In this document: piece by piece, positions 12,130-23,985 of the stretch
Layout: each line of letters opens with the position of its first letter
Position numbering within the stretch: the first letter of the stretch is position 1
NCBI RefSeq assembly: GCF_037893015.1
Contig: NC_133666.1
Coordinates: 617,754,974-617,818,973 of the forward strand
Direction of reading: 5' to 3'
From: Macrotis lagotis
Lineage: Eukaryota; Chordata; Mammalia; Peramelemorphia; Peramelidae
DNA: 64,000 nucleotides
Notes under the pieces: model-generated
What the model saw: only the letters and a program-made list of their open reading frames with translations
Told to the model about the DNA's origin: nothing
Databases searched by the model: none
Position numbers and translations under genes: made by a program

Positions 12130-12460
12130 GAAAAGGCCTTATGTAGATGGTGCTTAAGCCGAGTTTTAAAGGAAGTTGGGTTCTAAGGGGCAGAGGTAAG
12201 GTGGGCATTTATTCTCAAGAAACAGGAGATTGAATAATTTATATAAAGGGGAGCAAATAGATCCTTTGGACTGGACTACAAAGTCCATGAGGGAGTATAA
12301 TTAGGCTGAAGTCAGACGGTGAAGGGTTTAAAATACTAGACAGGAGCTTTTATTTTAACTTAAGAGGCAAAATAGAATTACTGGAAGCTCTTTGGGGAAT
12401 GACATGACCAGACATGCTTTGCTAGTATCACTTTAGAAGCTGTGTGGAAGATGGATTAGA
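12130..12460 (+). repeat. Old unnamed repeat, left part
   Basis: Blocks such as GGGAATGACATGACCAGAC and ATCACTTTAGAAGCTGTGTGG also occur in the copy at 57.7-58.2 kb. The copy resumes near 14385, so the LTR-like element in between is an insertion. Confidence 0.5.
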
Positions 12461-12496
12461 TAATACGAAAAAATTGTCTATAAGGTCTTTGAACAG

Positions 12497-14380
12497 ATGT
12501 TGTCTGCCAATGCAGACAACTGCCAATGCAGAGAAACTGCAGTTTGTTGTTCTCAGAGTGAAGCCTACAGTGAATACTTTGCATTAAATGAATACTTAGC
12601 ATTAAGTCAGGGAGCCCCAGGCATCAATTTTAACCTCCCTTATATAGATTTGAATACATTAGCAGATTGGGTATATTGGAAATTCAGAAAGCAATTGAGG
12701 AAAATAAGAATTTACACTTCAGAGATGAGATGGCAGAAGACAAAGATCTATGTCAGAAAAAAACAGGATATGAGGCCAGTTCACACAGAAACTGCAGTTG
12801 TTTGCCTTGATTTTCCAGACAACTTGGTATGTGATGCATTCATGAAATAAATGGCAATAAGAAGGTTAAACTAGATATGTTTTTATTACAGTACTCACTT
12901 TTTTCTATATAACATTTGTGATTCTTAGATCACATTTAGGTTCATCCTCTCTCTCTTCTTGGTATATCTTTATGTAATTTTTTTTGGCAGACATGTAAAT
13001 ATTGGAATATATTGAATACAAAGCAAAGTAAAATCATAATAATAATTATTAATTCACAAGGTTTTCAAATCTTCTTTGATCCAACCTGTGTGTTTTGTAA
13101 CCAACCCTAAATATCCTAGATATTCTAGTTCTGTTCCTAGCTTTTCAGTTAAGATAATTGGAAATATTGAGGATTTGAGCAGATACAGAGGTGCATCATT
13201 CAACTTCTAACAAGGTACTAAAGGTCAAGATTCAAAAGATCAAAAGGATCAAGAGATCCTTCTTGGGACCAAAAGTGTTTAGGTTTAGAAGTTAGTCTAG
13301 TCCAGATATTTTCAAAAAAATTGCTGGAACTGGACCTTAGACTGGGTTCTTTGGAGGAAATGTTTTTCCTGTTATCCAGAAGACAATAAAAGGGGTCTCT
13401 GTAAGAAGGATAGACTGGCCAGATTCCTTATCAAAATTTGACCAGGAATAACTAGACAGACATTACCAGAACTTGAAAGATCCCCAGATGATCACTTACT
13501 CAAGTTTGTATCAGGTTTATATCATTACTGATAGGAATTACCCTAATTTGTGTCCGGTCAAAATAATCCCAGAAGGAACCATATTTTTGGCCAAGATGAT
13601 ACAATCATCATCCAAGTCTTTTGCTTATTTTTTCTGAAGGAAGTAGGTTGAAGGGACACAGGATTTGGAAGATTCCTCATCCTAGCCTGAGTACTCATCC
13701 AGAAATAAAATTGATCTTTCTGTTTAGATATGAACTTCCTTATCCAAGTTTTTGTGTTTGAATCCTGAATCATAGCACTATATTCATCAGGTTATTGTTG
13801 CAACTGCTTGTACCTTTCTTGATTTCCTCAGCGTTTAATAACTTAGATCTAATGCAAGAGACGGTATAATCTACAGGATAGCAATCTGTCTCTGGCATTT
13901 TATGAATAGGACTGCAACCTTACCAACCAGTTAATTTTTCCCATCCAGAAGTCTCCCAAGGCAAAATCTGCTTTGTACCTGCTGGAGGGTTGGCAGGCTG
14001 GAAACCTTGAACTGGTCCAACCTATTTGACCCTGTCTGAGTCACCAGCAATTGTGACAATTGTCTGGAGTGGGTGGACTAGTCCTGCTGCCAATGACCAG
14101 TTAATTGCCACTGGAATAGGGAAAAAATGGCATTGGTTGTACTCAGAACACAAGCTCTTTAAATACTTAATGTGAGGTCAGTGAGCCCCAAGTCTCAGTT
14201 TTAAGCTACCTCATTTGAATACATAAGCAGGATGAGTACAGTGAAATTTCAAAGAGCAGTTTGGAAAAACAAAGTTTACCCTTCAGAAGGGGAAGATCTG
14301 AGTCAGGGAAAATAGTTTTAGTGACTCTCCAGCTTGAGTTTACAGACTGGCTTAGTAAGTGTTAGGCTTGTCTTAAGTAC
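12497..14380 (+). mobile_element. Old LTR-like element (fossil)
   Basis: Two diverged direct repeats bound the block, about 12497-12880 and about 14060-14380. They share the GCTGCCAATG-type head, a GGGAGCCCCAGGC/GTGAGCCCCAAGT segment, the TTTGAATACAT segment and a GAGATG.../AAGATCTGAGTCAG region. The block opens with TG and closes with CA. It sits inside another repeat that resumes on its far side. No gag, pol or env is recognisable. It is broken and looks very old from the divergence of its ends. It could equally be a non-autonomous MaLR-like unit. Confidence 0.4.
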
Positions 14381-14384
14381 ATGC

Positions 14385-15070
14385 CAGTGAGACAGTTAAG
14401 TCAGATAAGAATCGATGAGGGCCTGGATCACAGCAGTGGCCATTTAAGGGAAGCAAAGGGAATGAAGATGAGCAATAGGGAAGCAGAACAGATAGGGCTT
14501 GGCAACTGATTAGAAAGTAATCATTTATTAAATGCTTCCTGGGTGAAGGCACTGTGCTAAATGCTTTACAAATATCTGATTTTTTTTTTTTGTCACAGCC
14601 ACCTTAGGAAGTAGGTGCTGTTGGTATTTCAGTTTTATGGTTGAGGAAACTAAGGCAGATAGGTTTAAGTGAATTGTCCAGGGTCACACAGCTAGTAAAG
14701 ATCTGGAGCTGAATTTGAACTCAGATCTTTCTGACTTCAGACTCAGTGCTTTCTTTACTATATCATGTAGCTACCTCTTCTTGAATATGATTCCAAGGTT
14801 GTAAACCTGTGCATCAGGAAAGATGATGATGCTCTCAACAAAAATAAATTCTTTAGAGATAAATTATGGTGAGAAGATAATGAGGTCTATTTTGGACTTG
14901 GTAAGTTTAAGATGCCTGTAGAATATCTGATGCAAATGTCCCATGGATAGTTCTTGACACCCAGGAGAGAGACACTAGGGCTAAGCCTTTAAAGAGGTGA
15001 TAATTGAACTTGTGGGAGTGGGTAAGATCACTGAGAGTTGAAAGAGACATTCCAGGAATAGAATCTTTTG
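14385..15070 (+). repeat. Old unnamed repeat, right part, with an internal SINE
   Basis: GATGAGGGCCTGGATCACAG at 14415 and TCTATTTTGGACTTGGTAAG at 14885 match the same family at 58.2 and 58.46 kb. An antisense MIR-like/CORE-SINE occupies about 14515-14778. Confidence 0.5.
14515..14778 (-). repeat. MIR-like CORE-SINE, antisense
   Basis: Reversed signature: ATTTATTAAATGCTTCCTGG, GGCACTGTGCTAAATGC, GGTCACACAGCTAGTAAAG and a head ending near CATGTAGCTACC. Confidence 0.8.
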
Positions 15071-15214
15071 TCAACACTCTCAATTAGGAGGTAGGACATG
15101 GATAATGATCCAGCAAAGGAGACTTTGAGAGAGTCTCGTTTATTAAGTATGGGGAACAAGATAGAATAAGCTTAGGGAGTATAAGACATCTTAAGAGAAT
15201 TGTCTCTACTCTTG

Positions 15215-15400
15215 AATATCAAAGAATTGTAGATTTATAGTGTAGACACTTTAGAGACAGCCCAGTTCAACTCTCTTGTTTTATAAAGAAAGAAGCCAGC
15301 CCAGTGAAGCTAAATAACTCGCCTGAGATGCTACAGGCACTATATGGTAGAATCAGTATTTGAATTCTTTCTAGTTTATTGTGCTGTCTTTATCACATTT
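15215..15400 (-). repeat. MIR-type SINE, antisense
   Basis: Reversed core with TTGTTTTATAAAGAAAGAAG and GATGCTACAGGCACTATATG, followed by TTGTGCTGTCTTTATC. Weakly preserved. Confidence 0.6.
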
Positions 15401-15536
15401 ACAGGCTTGTTGGGAAAGTGAGATATGAAAATGAATAAAGAAAACAGTAATAATGCAATTAGTTCAAATTTAAACTCCTGTCTTCCCAACTGTCAAATTC
15501 AGCATTCTTCCCACAATTCTACATGCCTTTCTTTTT

Positions 15537-15672
15537 TCTTTTAATTTTTTTCCAATTACATATGAAGATAGTTTTCAGCATTCATTTTTTGCAAGATTTT
15601 GAGTTTTGCATTTTCCCCCCTCCATCCCCCCTCCCCATTACAGCAAGTAATCTATCATGGGTTATATCTACA
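15537..15672 (-). repeat. Antisense LINE-type fragment (marsupial T-rich family)
   Basis: TTCCAATTACATATGAAGA, TTTTCAGCATTCATTTTTTG and a C-rich CCCCTCCATCCCCCCTCCCC stretch followed by CAGCAAGTAATCTATCATGG. The same layout recurs at 36.98-37.2 kb and partly at 62.6 kb. The exact LINE family is not certain. Confidence 0.5.
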
Positions 15673-15705
15673 TGCCTTTCTTACTTAGAAGTGATATGAT
15701 TGGGG

Positions 15706-15852
15706 CAGCTAAGTGGAGCAGTGAATAGAGCACTGGCCCTGGAGTCAGGAGAACCTGAGTTCAAATCCAGCCTCAAATATTTAATAATTACCTAGCTGTC
15801 TGGCCTTGGGCAAGTCACTTAACTGCTTTACCTTGCAAAAACCAAAAAAAGA
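15706..15852 (+). repeat. Marsupial CORE-SINE (Mar1/WSINE1 type)
   Basis: Complete head-to-tail copy: GGGGCAGCTAAGTGGAGCAG, CCTGGAGTCAGGAGAACC, TTGGGCAAGTCACTTAACTG and a CAAAAACCAAAAAAAG tail. Confidence 0.9.
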
Positions 15853-16594
15853 AAAAGAAGAGAAATGATAGGATTGTTCTTTTAGGCACCAAGAGCAAAT
15901 TTTAGTAGGCCAACTGGAGACTAAAGGAAAGTTAAAAGACAGCCATTTATATAGTATTCCAAAGGTCTTAATTCAGTTTTAGGTTACTAAAGCTTCAGAA
16001 ACTCCATTAAAACTTTTGAGACACCCTATTATAGAGAGAGAGATACATACTTGCAAATAGACGAATACAAGGTTTTCATCTAAAGGAATTAAGAAAATTG
16101 ACAGAAATAGAAAAATAAGGAATCCTTAGTGTCCTTAGCTACTAAGAAGGAAAAGTCTTGAATGTTTCTAAAGACTAGAATTTATCTTTCTGGATAAATG
16201 AACAGTTTGAATAATAAGTTAATCGTTGCCTTATTTAGCTATTTTCTGTTAGAGCTAGAGAATGACTTGATCTTGTGTCCTTGAAAGATATTCTATACTT
16301 CCTTGTTTTGACTGAATGACAGTTCACTCTTCTCAGCTTGCTGTGTTTTTAATCATCCACAGGTCTCTTCCCATATGTGCATAGGATCAGAAATCTTATC
16401 AGGGAGATGATTGCTATCAGCTTCTCTTCACTTCTTGGGTTACATCATGAGGAATTTTTTTTTATCCCTCTATGTGATTGTAACATGTAGTTATCCCTTC
16501 ATGTGAGCTTCCCTTTTCAGATGATGACTACCTTGGCATGCTTATGTCCTATTTTTCTAATGACACCATTGATGATAAAATCAATTCCTCAGTG

Positions 16595-16800
16595 TAATGA
16601 CATTTATATAGCATTTTTACAATTTGCTGGAAACTTTCTTCACATCCATCACAAGGTAGTACTGAATATTATTATTCTATTTTACAACAAGCCTCTAGAA
16701 ATTTAAAAGATTTATCAGAAGTCATATTCTGGAAGTAGCAGAGCTGGAACTATAACCCTGCTCTTCTTCATCTAAGGCCATTGCTCAGTTTTTTCCTCAC
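16595..16800 (-). repeat. MIR-type SINE, antisense
   Basis: Reversed MIR blocks (ACATTTATATAGCATTTTTAC, TATTATTATTCTATTTTACA, AGCAGAGCTGGAACTATAAC) in the expected order. Confidence 0.65.
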
Positions 16801-17361
16801 TCTGCAGCTGTTATACTTTCATCTGGTCTCCCTAACTGACTGAACTGCCTACTACTTAAAAGACAAAATGAATAAATATCAATATAATAGATATACTTAT
16901 CAACTTACTAACATTTAGGTGCCCAAAACAAAATTAAAATGTTATGATTAGTCATAATATAGCAAGAAGACTCCCACAGTTTAAGTCCCCACCCCACTGA
17001 ATATGAATTAATGAGAATTAAATACTAAGTGGTTCTACTAGATGATCTTTAATTTCCCTTCACCTTAAAATCTATCATTCTGTGACTTAGTGTCTATATA
17101 TCTTTTGATTCATATCTATATGTGGCTCACATCCAAACAGCATTGCTAGGAGACAATGTTATCAACATGAGGCTTTGTTTCAGACTTCGTTTGGGATCAT
17201 TCAAAGCATTATAAAAATTCTCAAAAGCACATTTTTCTTTTGTTTAATGTTATATAAGACCGTTGCAGGGCATTTTCCATTTGCAGTGTCTATCAGACAG
17301 GTCTTTGGATTATAAGTACTATTATTTATCATACTCTTGTCCTTCAGCAAATCACTGAAGA

Positions 17362-17406
<45 letters not shown>

Positions 17407-18779
17407 AATAGCTGACTTTTCTCTGGAGTGAAATGGAACTTATCCTTTAAGGGTAGTTTTTACCCATTCCCAAAGGTTCTTGTGGGGTAAATGATAATCC
17501 TGCCCACTTATCTGGAATTTGATGAGTTTGAGTTTTTGTAATACTACATTGTCTTACTGATTTTGTTATTATAATTCCATTGCAGCTATGCCCTAATGCC
17601 TTATGGCATGGAAGCAGTCATGACTTCTAAAAACCTATTACAGCAGAGTGCAAATTCTGGTGGTTCCTACCAAGCTATAAGGACTTCAAATCGAAATCCA
17701 GCAATAGATTATCTTCTGAGGACTAGCCTCACTGGCAGAGAAGAGGCTCATCAGCAGAAGGTTAACCACCAAGTAATGACTTGGCTACAGTAAATCAGAA
17801 TCTCTCTTCTATAATGTGAAGAGACTACATTGGTGGAGAGAGTACCCATAACAATAAAAATAGCTTTTGAAATATTGAATCCATTATTGTAAAATGTTGA
17901 GATCTCCTGGGGGAAAAGCATAAACAGGACAAGTGATTCATTACCTGGAGTATAAAATACCATATATCTTAGTAGAGAGTGCAAGGATATGTCTAGTGTA
18001 TATATTAGCCCTTATTTATGTTTGTTATCTTAGCAAAGAGTTGGAGGTCAGGGCATGGCCCACCTGGAAAAGTACATTCTACTTCTTTTGTATCTATCCA
18101 TATATAGTAATTCCCAGAAGAATATAAATTCTTGGGACCAAGAGTTATTAATCACCTTTTTTTCCTTGTATCCCCAGGACCTAGATCAGTGCCTTCTTCA
18201 TAATAACCTTTTCCGAGGACATTAGACCAGAAGTCTAAATAGTACAGAAGAACAGATGGCTTTTCTTTTCATCAAAGCCTAGACCTACTGAAAACTCTGT
18301 TTTATAGAATATTCCTGAAGAAACTAGTCAGAATTATTAACAGGAGGGGGAAATAGCTTCTATGTGTCAGGTAACTTCTGAAATAACTAGACCTTGAGTG
18401 AAGAATGAAGTGATACAAGACTGAAACCTGAGGAGGAAAGAAGTTAAAAGATCCAGATAGGGATGATTTGTATCTTACTGGGAGTTTTTATTTGCGGGGG
18501 GGGAGAACAAGTTTAACTTGCTTTCTTTATTTTTTAAATTTGTTTTGATTATCTTTTTACTTTGGAATAATTTCCTGGTAATTCCCAAACCTTAAGCAAA
18601 AATGACCAAAAAGGGAACTGTTACTTAATAGTGGGCATTTGATTCTTTCTTTGTAGTTCCTCACTTCTGTACCTACAGGAGAAAAGTGTCCTACATAAGA
18701 AAAGTGTTTCATCATCTGTTTTTCTGAGATCAAGACAAAGTGTTACAGTTAATCTTAAGTTCTTCTACCTTTTGTTTTA
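16801..18779. other. Intron-like DNA between first-exon candidate and KRAB exon
   Basis: It holds an (AT)n tract at about 17368-17402. The 65-codon open frame at 17596-17793 follows a plausible acceptor (TTCCATTGCAG), but I do not recognise the product. L2-like tail text (ATCCCCAGGACCTAGATCAG) lies near 18170. Confidence 0.35.
17368..17402. repeat. (AT)n microsatellite
   Basis: Uninterrupted alternating AT for about 35 bases. Confidence 0.95.
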
Positions 18780-19060
18780 TTCTTGTTTACATTATTATCA
18801 TCTATAGTGTGTTTATGTATTAGTTCATATTAATTTTCCCATGTTTCTTTGAATTCCTCTTACCCTTTATTTCTTTTGGCATAGTAGTGTTCCATTAAAT
18901 TCATACATTCCAATTTGTTCATCCCTTTTTCAGTAAATTGGCTCCTACTCAATAGATTTTTGTTACCACTAAAAATACTTCCAGAAATATCTTGATACGT
19001 ATATAATACCTTTATTTTTTCTGTCAGTTTTCTCTAAGATGTATGCTCATTTGTAGGATT
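18780..19060 (-). repeat. L1 3'-end fragment, antisense (diverged)
   Basis: TAGTGTTCCATTAAATTCAT, CAATTTGTTCATCCC and TTTTTGTTACCACTAAAAAT follow the order of the reverse complement of the L1 3' region at 6.5-6.7 kb. Divergence is high. Confidence 0.45.
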
Positions 19061-20057
19061 TCTAAAACAAAAGAGACTTTCTCAAGTCTCAGCTATTGGT
19101 TTGAAGATCACTGAAGTGGGAGAATGCTTTTCAAAATCTTACAAATTCTCAGCTTCTTTTGGAAGATTAGAAAGGTGAATGACTGGTTAAACTACTTGAC
19201 CCTGTGGTATTAGAACTAGAACTAAGTCCAGATTAAGGTCCATAAGGAAAAGAAAAAAGCTAAGTAGGTGAAAACTAATGAAAGTCAGTAGATGTTCCAC
19301 AAATCTTTGTAAACCATGAATTGTAAACTTCATTCTTTGCTTTTTCACCCTCACTTCCTCCACTGTGTATTCCCTGATATGAACTTTTATTAGTACATCT
19401 TCTTTTAAGTCATCTAAGAGATAATTGTACTTAAGGGTTTTCTTTGTATTTTTTCCTTTTGAGGTTTAGAGAGCCCATAGACAACTGGGATTATGGTAGG
19501 AGCTTGAAAACTGAACATGATATTAGTAAACAAATCTAAACTCACTGGTGAAGGAAAACAAAAGGAATCCTGGTGCTTGCACTCTCCTGGTCACCTTGCT
19601 TGGGTCATTACTGATGAGTCTCATACTATAAAATATCCATTAAACATTCACTTTGAAACTTTGCTTCTCTTTATTCACATGTAATCAGAAGTATGTTAAA
19701 ATATTATTGAGGATACTTAAGAAGTCACTTTGGTTTCCTGAATTTACGGTCTTCAGATTATATAGATTACTTTATATATGCCACCTCATGGATAATTTAA
19801 GCTACTTCTTGTTCTCAGTAGTTGAGGAATAAAATTCTTATTTAGAATGGCTACATAGCCATTACTTACTAAACAGTAACCTATATGAGACAGGAATGCG
19901 TCACCATGTATTAGTTAAGCCTCACCTTTCAGTGCCTTCCTAGCACAGTAACACTGCAGGAGTGGGGGTTAATAAAATTTAATTAAATATATTTTTAGTT
20001 TCTGATTTCTTATCCAATCACTAATATATAAGCCTGCTTTTGTACTAAGGAAACCTC
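19061..20057. other. Intronic stretch with nothing recognised
   Basis: No open frame, exon or named repeat stands out. Confidence 0.4.
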
Positions 20058-20240
20058 TTCTGTGGTGGATTTGTAATCAAAGGATCTGAGTTTGAATTCT
20101 GGTTCTGCCACTGACCACCCATATGACCTTAGGCAAGTCAAAGTCACTTAGCCTCCTTGTACTTCAGTTTTCTTATCTATAAAATGTTGGTGTTGGACTT
20201 GATGTCCCCTAAAATCCTTTCTATATCTAAACCTATGTTG
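20058..20240 (+). repeat. MIR/MIR3-like CORE-SINE just upstream of the KRAB exon
   Basis: GGATCTGAGTTTGAATTCTG, GACCTTAGGCAAGTC, TTCTTATCTATAAAATG and TTGGACTTGATGTCCCCTAA give the family order. Confidence 0.75.
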
Positions 20241-20274
20241 TGAAAATTCTTCTGTGATCTAAATTCTATCCTGA

Positions 20275-20439
<165 letters not shown>

Positions 20440-20676
20440 TAGTATTCATTCCTATAATGAATCTGTTATCTCTGAAAATCTACCTCTTCCATGAAACAAC
20501 TTCATGAATCATTTCCAGGTCTCTGTACCTAGACCTTATTACCATATTATCTGTGACTTTAATACCCATTTCCCCTTTTCTGTTGCCTGTATACCTAAAG
20601 CAGAGAACTCAGTTTTCTGAATGTTCTGGCTTTCAAAAATAAATGACCATATTACATCTCATTCACCTTCAATCAG

Positions 20677-20790
20677 GATTTCCAGTTTCCAAACCTGATA
20701 TTATCTCTCAGCTGGAACAAAGAAAAGAAGCTTGGATCCAAGATATTCAGCGCCCTGAGAAAAGGAAATTCTCTCAAAATGCTTATAGGG
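20677..20790 (+). CDS. KRAB zinc-finger gene, KRAB-B exon
   Basis: The acceptor AATCAG precedes 20677 and the donor GTAAGT starts at 20791. With the carried-over G, the exon reads GFPVSKPDIISQLEQRKEAW and continues to QNAYRG. The G-F/L-P-V-S-K-P-D-I-I-S-Q-L-E core is the KRAB-B box, which assists repression by the A box. The length (114 nt) keeps phase 1 into the finger exon. The relic at 46.79 kb has the same box with the same phase. Confidence 0.92.
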
Positions 20791-21450
20791 GTAAGTAGGT
20801 GAGAGATGTATTGGAGTCACAAGGCAATAGGAACACAGTTATTTTGTGAGCAGGTATATAATACCAAAGAAAGTTTTTTTCCTCTGGTGCTCCATACTTT
20901 TCCCCTTCTATGAATATAGGAATACTTCAACTGAAGAACTATTTCCCTTTTCCCCTCTCTTTAATCTCATTGATTGAATAGTCATAGCCCTTATGCCACA
21001 TTTGCTTCCAGAGTTAGTCCTATACATATATTTTTTGACTTGGCTCCTCAGTGCAATGTATACTTCATTTTTCAGATACCTTAAATTTCATATTTCCTAG
21101 TTCAGTTTGACTTCAAACCTGTTTTCTAACTATCCCAAACATTCATACTTTTCTTTAGTGCTCTATTTAATTTGTTTCCTTAGCCAAACTTTCTGCCTTT
21201 TTGTTGGACTTGTTTACTTGTTTATGATCAGCTTATCTTCTGGTGTAGGATTCTTCCTACTCTAGTAAACATCTGGTTTCCCATACTCCCAGCCTCATTC
21301 CATTGTTTGGTTGCTGAACTTCTTAGAGAATTTTTAATTCTGTTTATTCCTAATCTGTTTTCCTTTCATTTATGAATTTCTGTTTCTTCTCTTGCAGTTT
21401 ATATTTTTCTAATAAGGAAAAGAAATAACTTTGTTTTTTGTTTGTTTCAG

Positions 21451-23039
21451 GTCATAAGAACAAATCTCAAAATAAGGCTCTAAGGCAAATTCCTCAAGAA
21501 GTTGAATTACTTGGAAAAGAATCAGAAAAACATCTAAAAGATGTTGCCCAAGTCTCAGATTTAAGAAGAACCTGTGACCAGGAAAGTAGCTTAGAGAAGC
21601 AGATAAGAAAACACAAAGAAAAGAAACAGAATAAACTAGTTTCTCAGAAAAGGGTTCCCCAGCAAGTTTCCCCTAAGAAAACTACTGGAAAAGAGAGAAG
21701 TTGTGAATATAATGATTTTGGGAAAAAACTCATTTTGAGTTCTAATGTGGTCACTTCTCAGAGAGTTGGAAGAGATCATACATGTACTGTATGTGGTCAG
21801 AGTTTTTCCCATCCTTTAACCTTAATTCAACATAAGAGAATTCATGGTGGAGAGAAGCGCTATCAATGTAATGATTTTAGGAAGGATTTCAGTCACAAGT
21901 CACAATTCATAAGACAGCTAATAATTCACACTGATGAGAAACCCCATGAATGTTCAGATTGTGGGAAATCCTTCAGTCGTAGTTCACACCTTATTTTACA
22001 TCAAAGAATTCATACTGGGGAGAAACCCTACAAGTGTAACAAGTGTGGGAAAGCTTTTGGCACAAATTCTGATCTTATTCGACATGAGAGGATTCATACT
22101 GGAGAAAAACCATATAAGTGCAGTGATTGTGGAAAAGCTTTTAGTCAGTCTTCAGTATTTATTCGACATCAGAGAATTCATACTGGAGTGAGTGCATATA
22201 AGTGTGATGATTGTGGAAGAGCTTTAAGCAGTAAGTTAAGCCTTATTGAACATTGTAGAATTCATACTGGTGAAAAACCTTTTCAATGTGATGAATGTGG
22301 AAAAGCCTTCACTCACTTCACAAGTTTAATTTATCATCAGAGAATTCATACTGGAGAAAAACCATATGAGTGTAATGAATGTAGAAAAGCCTTCAGTCGA
22401 CATTCAGTCCTTATTCGACATCAAAGAGCTCACACTGGAGAGAAACCATTTAAATGTAATGAATGTGGGAGTGCTTTCAGTAGAAGGTCAGTCCTTAATG
22501 AACATAAGAGAATTCATAGTGGGGAAAAACCATATGAATGTAATGAATGTGGAAAATCTTTCAGTCGGAGCTCCACCCTTATCCAACATCAGACAGTTCA
22601 TAATTCAGACAAACCTTATAAATGCAATGAATGTGGGAAAGGCTTTGGGTGTCGCTCACATCTTACTGTACACCAGAGAATTCATATTGGTGCTAAACCT
22701 TACAAGTGTAGTGTGTGTGGGAAAGCCTTTAGTCGAAGTTCCATCCTTAACCAACATCAGAGAATTCATACTGGAGAAAAGTTGTATAAATGTAATGAGT
22801 GTGGGAAAGCCTTTAGTCGAAGTTCCATCCTCAACCAACACCAGAGAATTCATACTGGAGAGAAACGATATAAATGTAGTGAATGTGGGAAAGCCTTCAA
22901 TCGGAGATTTAGCCTTATCCTACACCAGAGAATTCATTCTGGAGAGAAGCAATGTAAATGTGACAAGTGTGGAAAAGCCTTTAGTCGGAGAACCAATCTT
23001 ATCCGGCATCAACAAATTCATACAGAAGATAAATCTTGA
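21451..23039 (+). CDS. KRAB zinc-finger gene, C2H2 finger exon (14 intact fingers)
   Basis: The exon follows TTGTTTCAG and joins KRAB-B in phase (G-H-K-N-K). Residues about 85-195 of the predicted 613-aa protein are a charged linker. The finger array runs from 21783 to about 23021, with a TGA at 23037. A vestigial unit (CEYNDFG) precedes it. Fifteen finger units follow; unit 2 has lost its second Cys and first His, so 14 are complete. Helix residues (-1,2,3,6) by unit: 1 HLTQ; 3 RSHL; 4 TSDR; 5 QSVR; 6 SLSE; 7 HTSY; 8 RSVR; 9 RSVE; 10 RSTQ; 11 CSHV; 12 RSIQ; 13 RSIQ; 14 RFSL; 15 RTNR. TGEKP linkers are missing after units 5 (TGVSA), 10 (NSDKP) and 11 (IGAKP). The product is a nuclear sequence-specific repressor. 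I do not recognise a named orthologue. Confidence 0.93.
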
Positions 23040-23360
23040 TTAGAATAAGGGAAATCCTTTGCTACCTGAAAATTCAACAAAGAGAAATACCCAGCGCAGT
23101 TTGTGAATGCAATTATTATTGGAGACAGATTATCTCTGGATCAGAGCTCATTATTAATGACAATATTTTTAGTTGTAAGATCTCTTTTTTGAGAAAAATA
23201 GCTAAGTTTTTCTTCAGTTTATATAGCATCTAGCCCTAGGTGACCTGCAAAGTATTCATTTTGTTTCAATGCTGCAAGTAATGCTTGTACAGAAACCTTC
23301 CATGAGCTGCTTCCTTTATCTTCATATGAAAATTCTAGTCTGAAAATTCCTAAGATGGTA

Positions 23361-23366
23361 ATTAAA
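23361..23366 (+). promoter_or_regulatory. Candidate poly(A) signal (ATTAAA)
   Basis: ATTAAA lies 320 bp after the stop codon of the finger exon; a second ATTAAA is at 23695. No AATAAA appears close to the stop. KRAB-ZNF 3' UTRs are often long, so either could be used. Confidence 0.3.
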
Positions 23367-23756
23367 GGAAATGTATAATCTAAAAATAGTTCAGCTTGAA
23401 CAGAATAATCCCAAGTTCTGTTACTACAAGCATTACCCTAAGGAATGTTTTATACTCCATAAATCAAGAGTATTGTGCTTCAATTCTTCTCAATTACTGA
23501 TGAAGGAATGTGGAAAAAGTAACTATAGGAAAAGAGAGTGACACCTGGAGTTTTGTGTGGTGGTAGATAATATCCTCATATTCCCATAGGTAATGAGTAG
23601 TTATAACAGGGCAAGATATTAGCAATCTTGATTCTCAGGCAAGTGGTCTTTTAACCATATTATTCTGCCTTTCCCAGTAGTGGATCTGTTCAGTATTAAA
23701 GCAGATAAGTAAGGAAGCACATCTAGAAAAATCTAGGAAAGCAAAGCACTTGCATT

Positions 23757-23985
23757 GAATTTTGTTGTTGTTCAGTGTCTGGCTCTTTGTGACCCCATTT
23801 GAGGTTTTCTTTGTGAAGATAATGAAGTGGTATGCATTTTTTCCTCTGGCTCATTTTACAAATGAAGAAAGTAAGGCAAAAGGATTAAGTAATTTGCTCA
23901 AAGTCCCATAGCTAATAAGAGTCTGAGGTCAGATTGGAACTCATGAAGATGAATCTTCTGAATTCCAAGCCCTCTGCCACCTGGA
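23757..23985 (-). repeat. Long-form marsupial CORE-SINE, antisense
   Basis: Starts with TTGTTGTTGTTCAGTGTCTGG and CTTTGTGACCCCATTTGAGG (reverse of the tail), passes through CAAATGAAGAAAGTAAGGC, and ends at TCTGCCACCTGG. Confidence 0.85.

Noticed and set aside
12497-12850. 117-codon frame that could suggest a small gene
   Set aside because: It lies in the repeated end of the LTR-like element; the matching region near 14.2 kb shows it is repeat sequence.
17596-17793. 65-codon frame after a plausible splice acceptor, a candidate extra exon
   Set aside because: No recognised product and no good donor found downstream; kept only as a note.
21934-23043. Additional long frames overlapping the finger exon
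   Set aside because: Out-of-frame shadows of the repeated 84-bp finger units.
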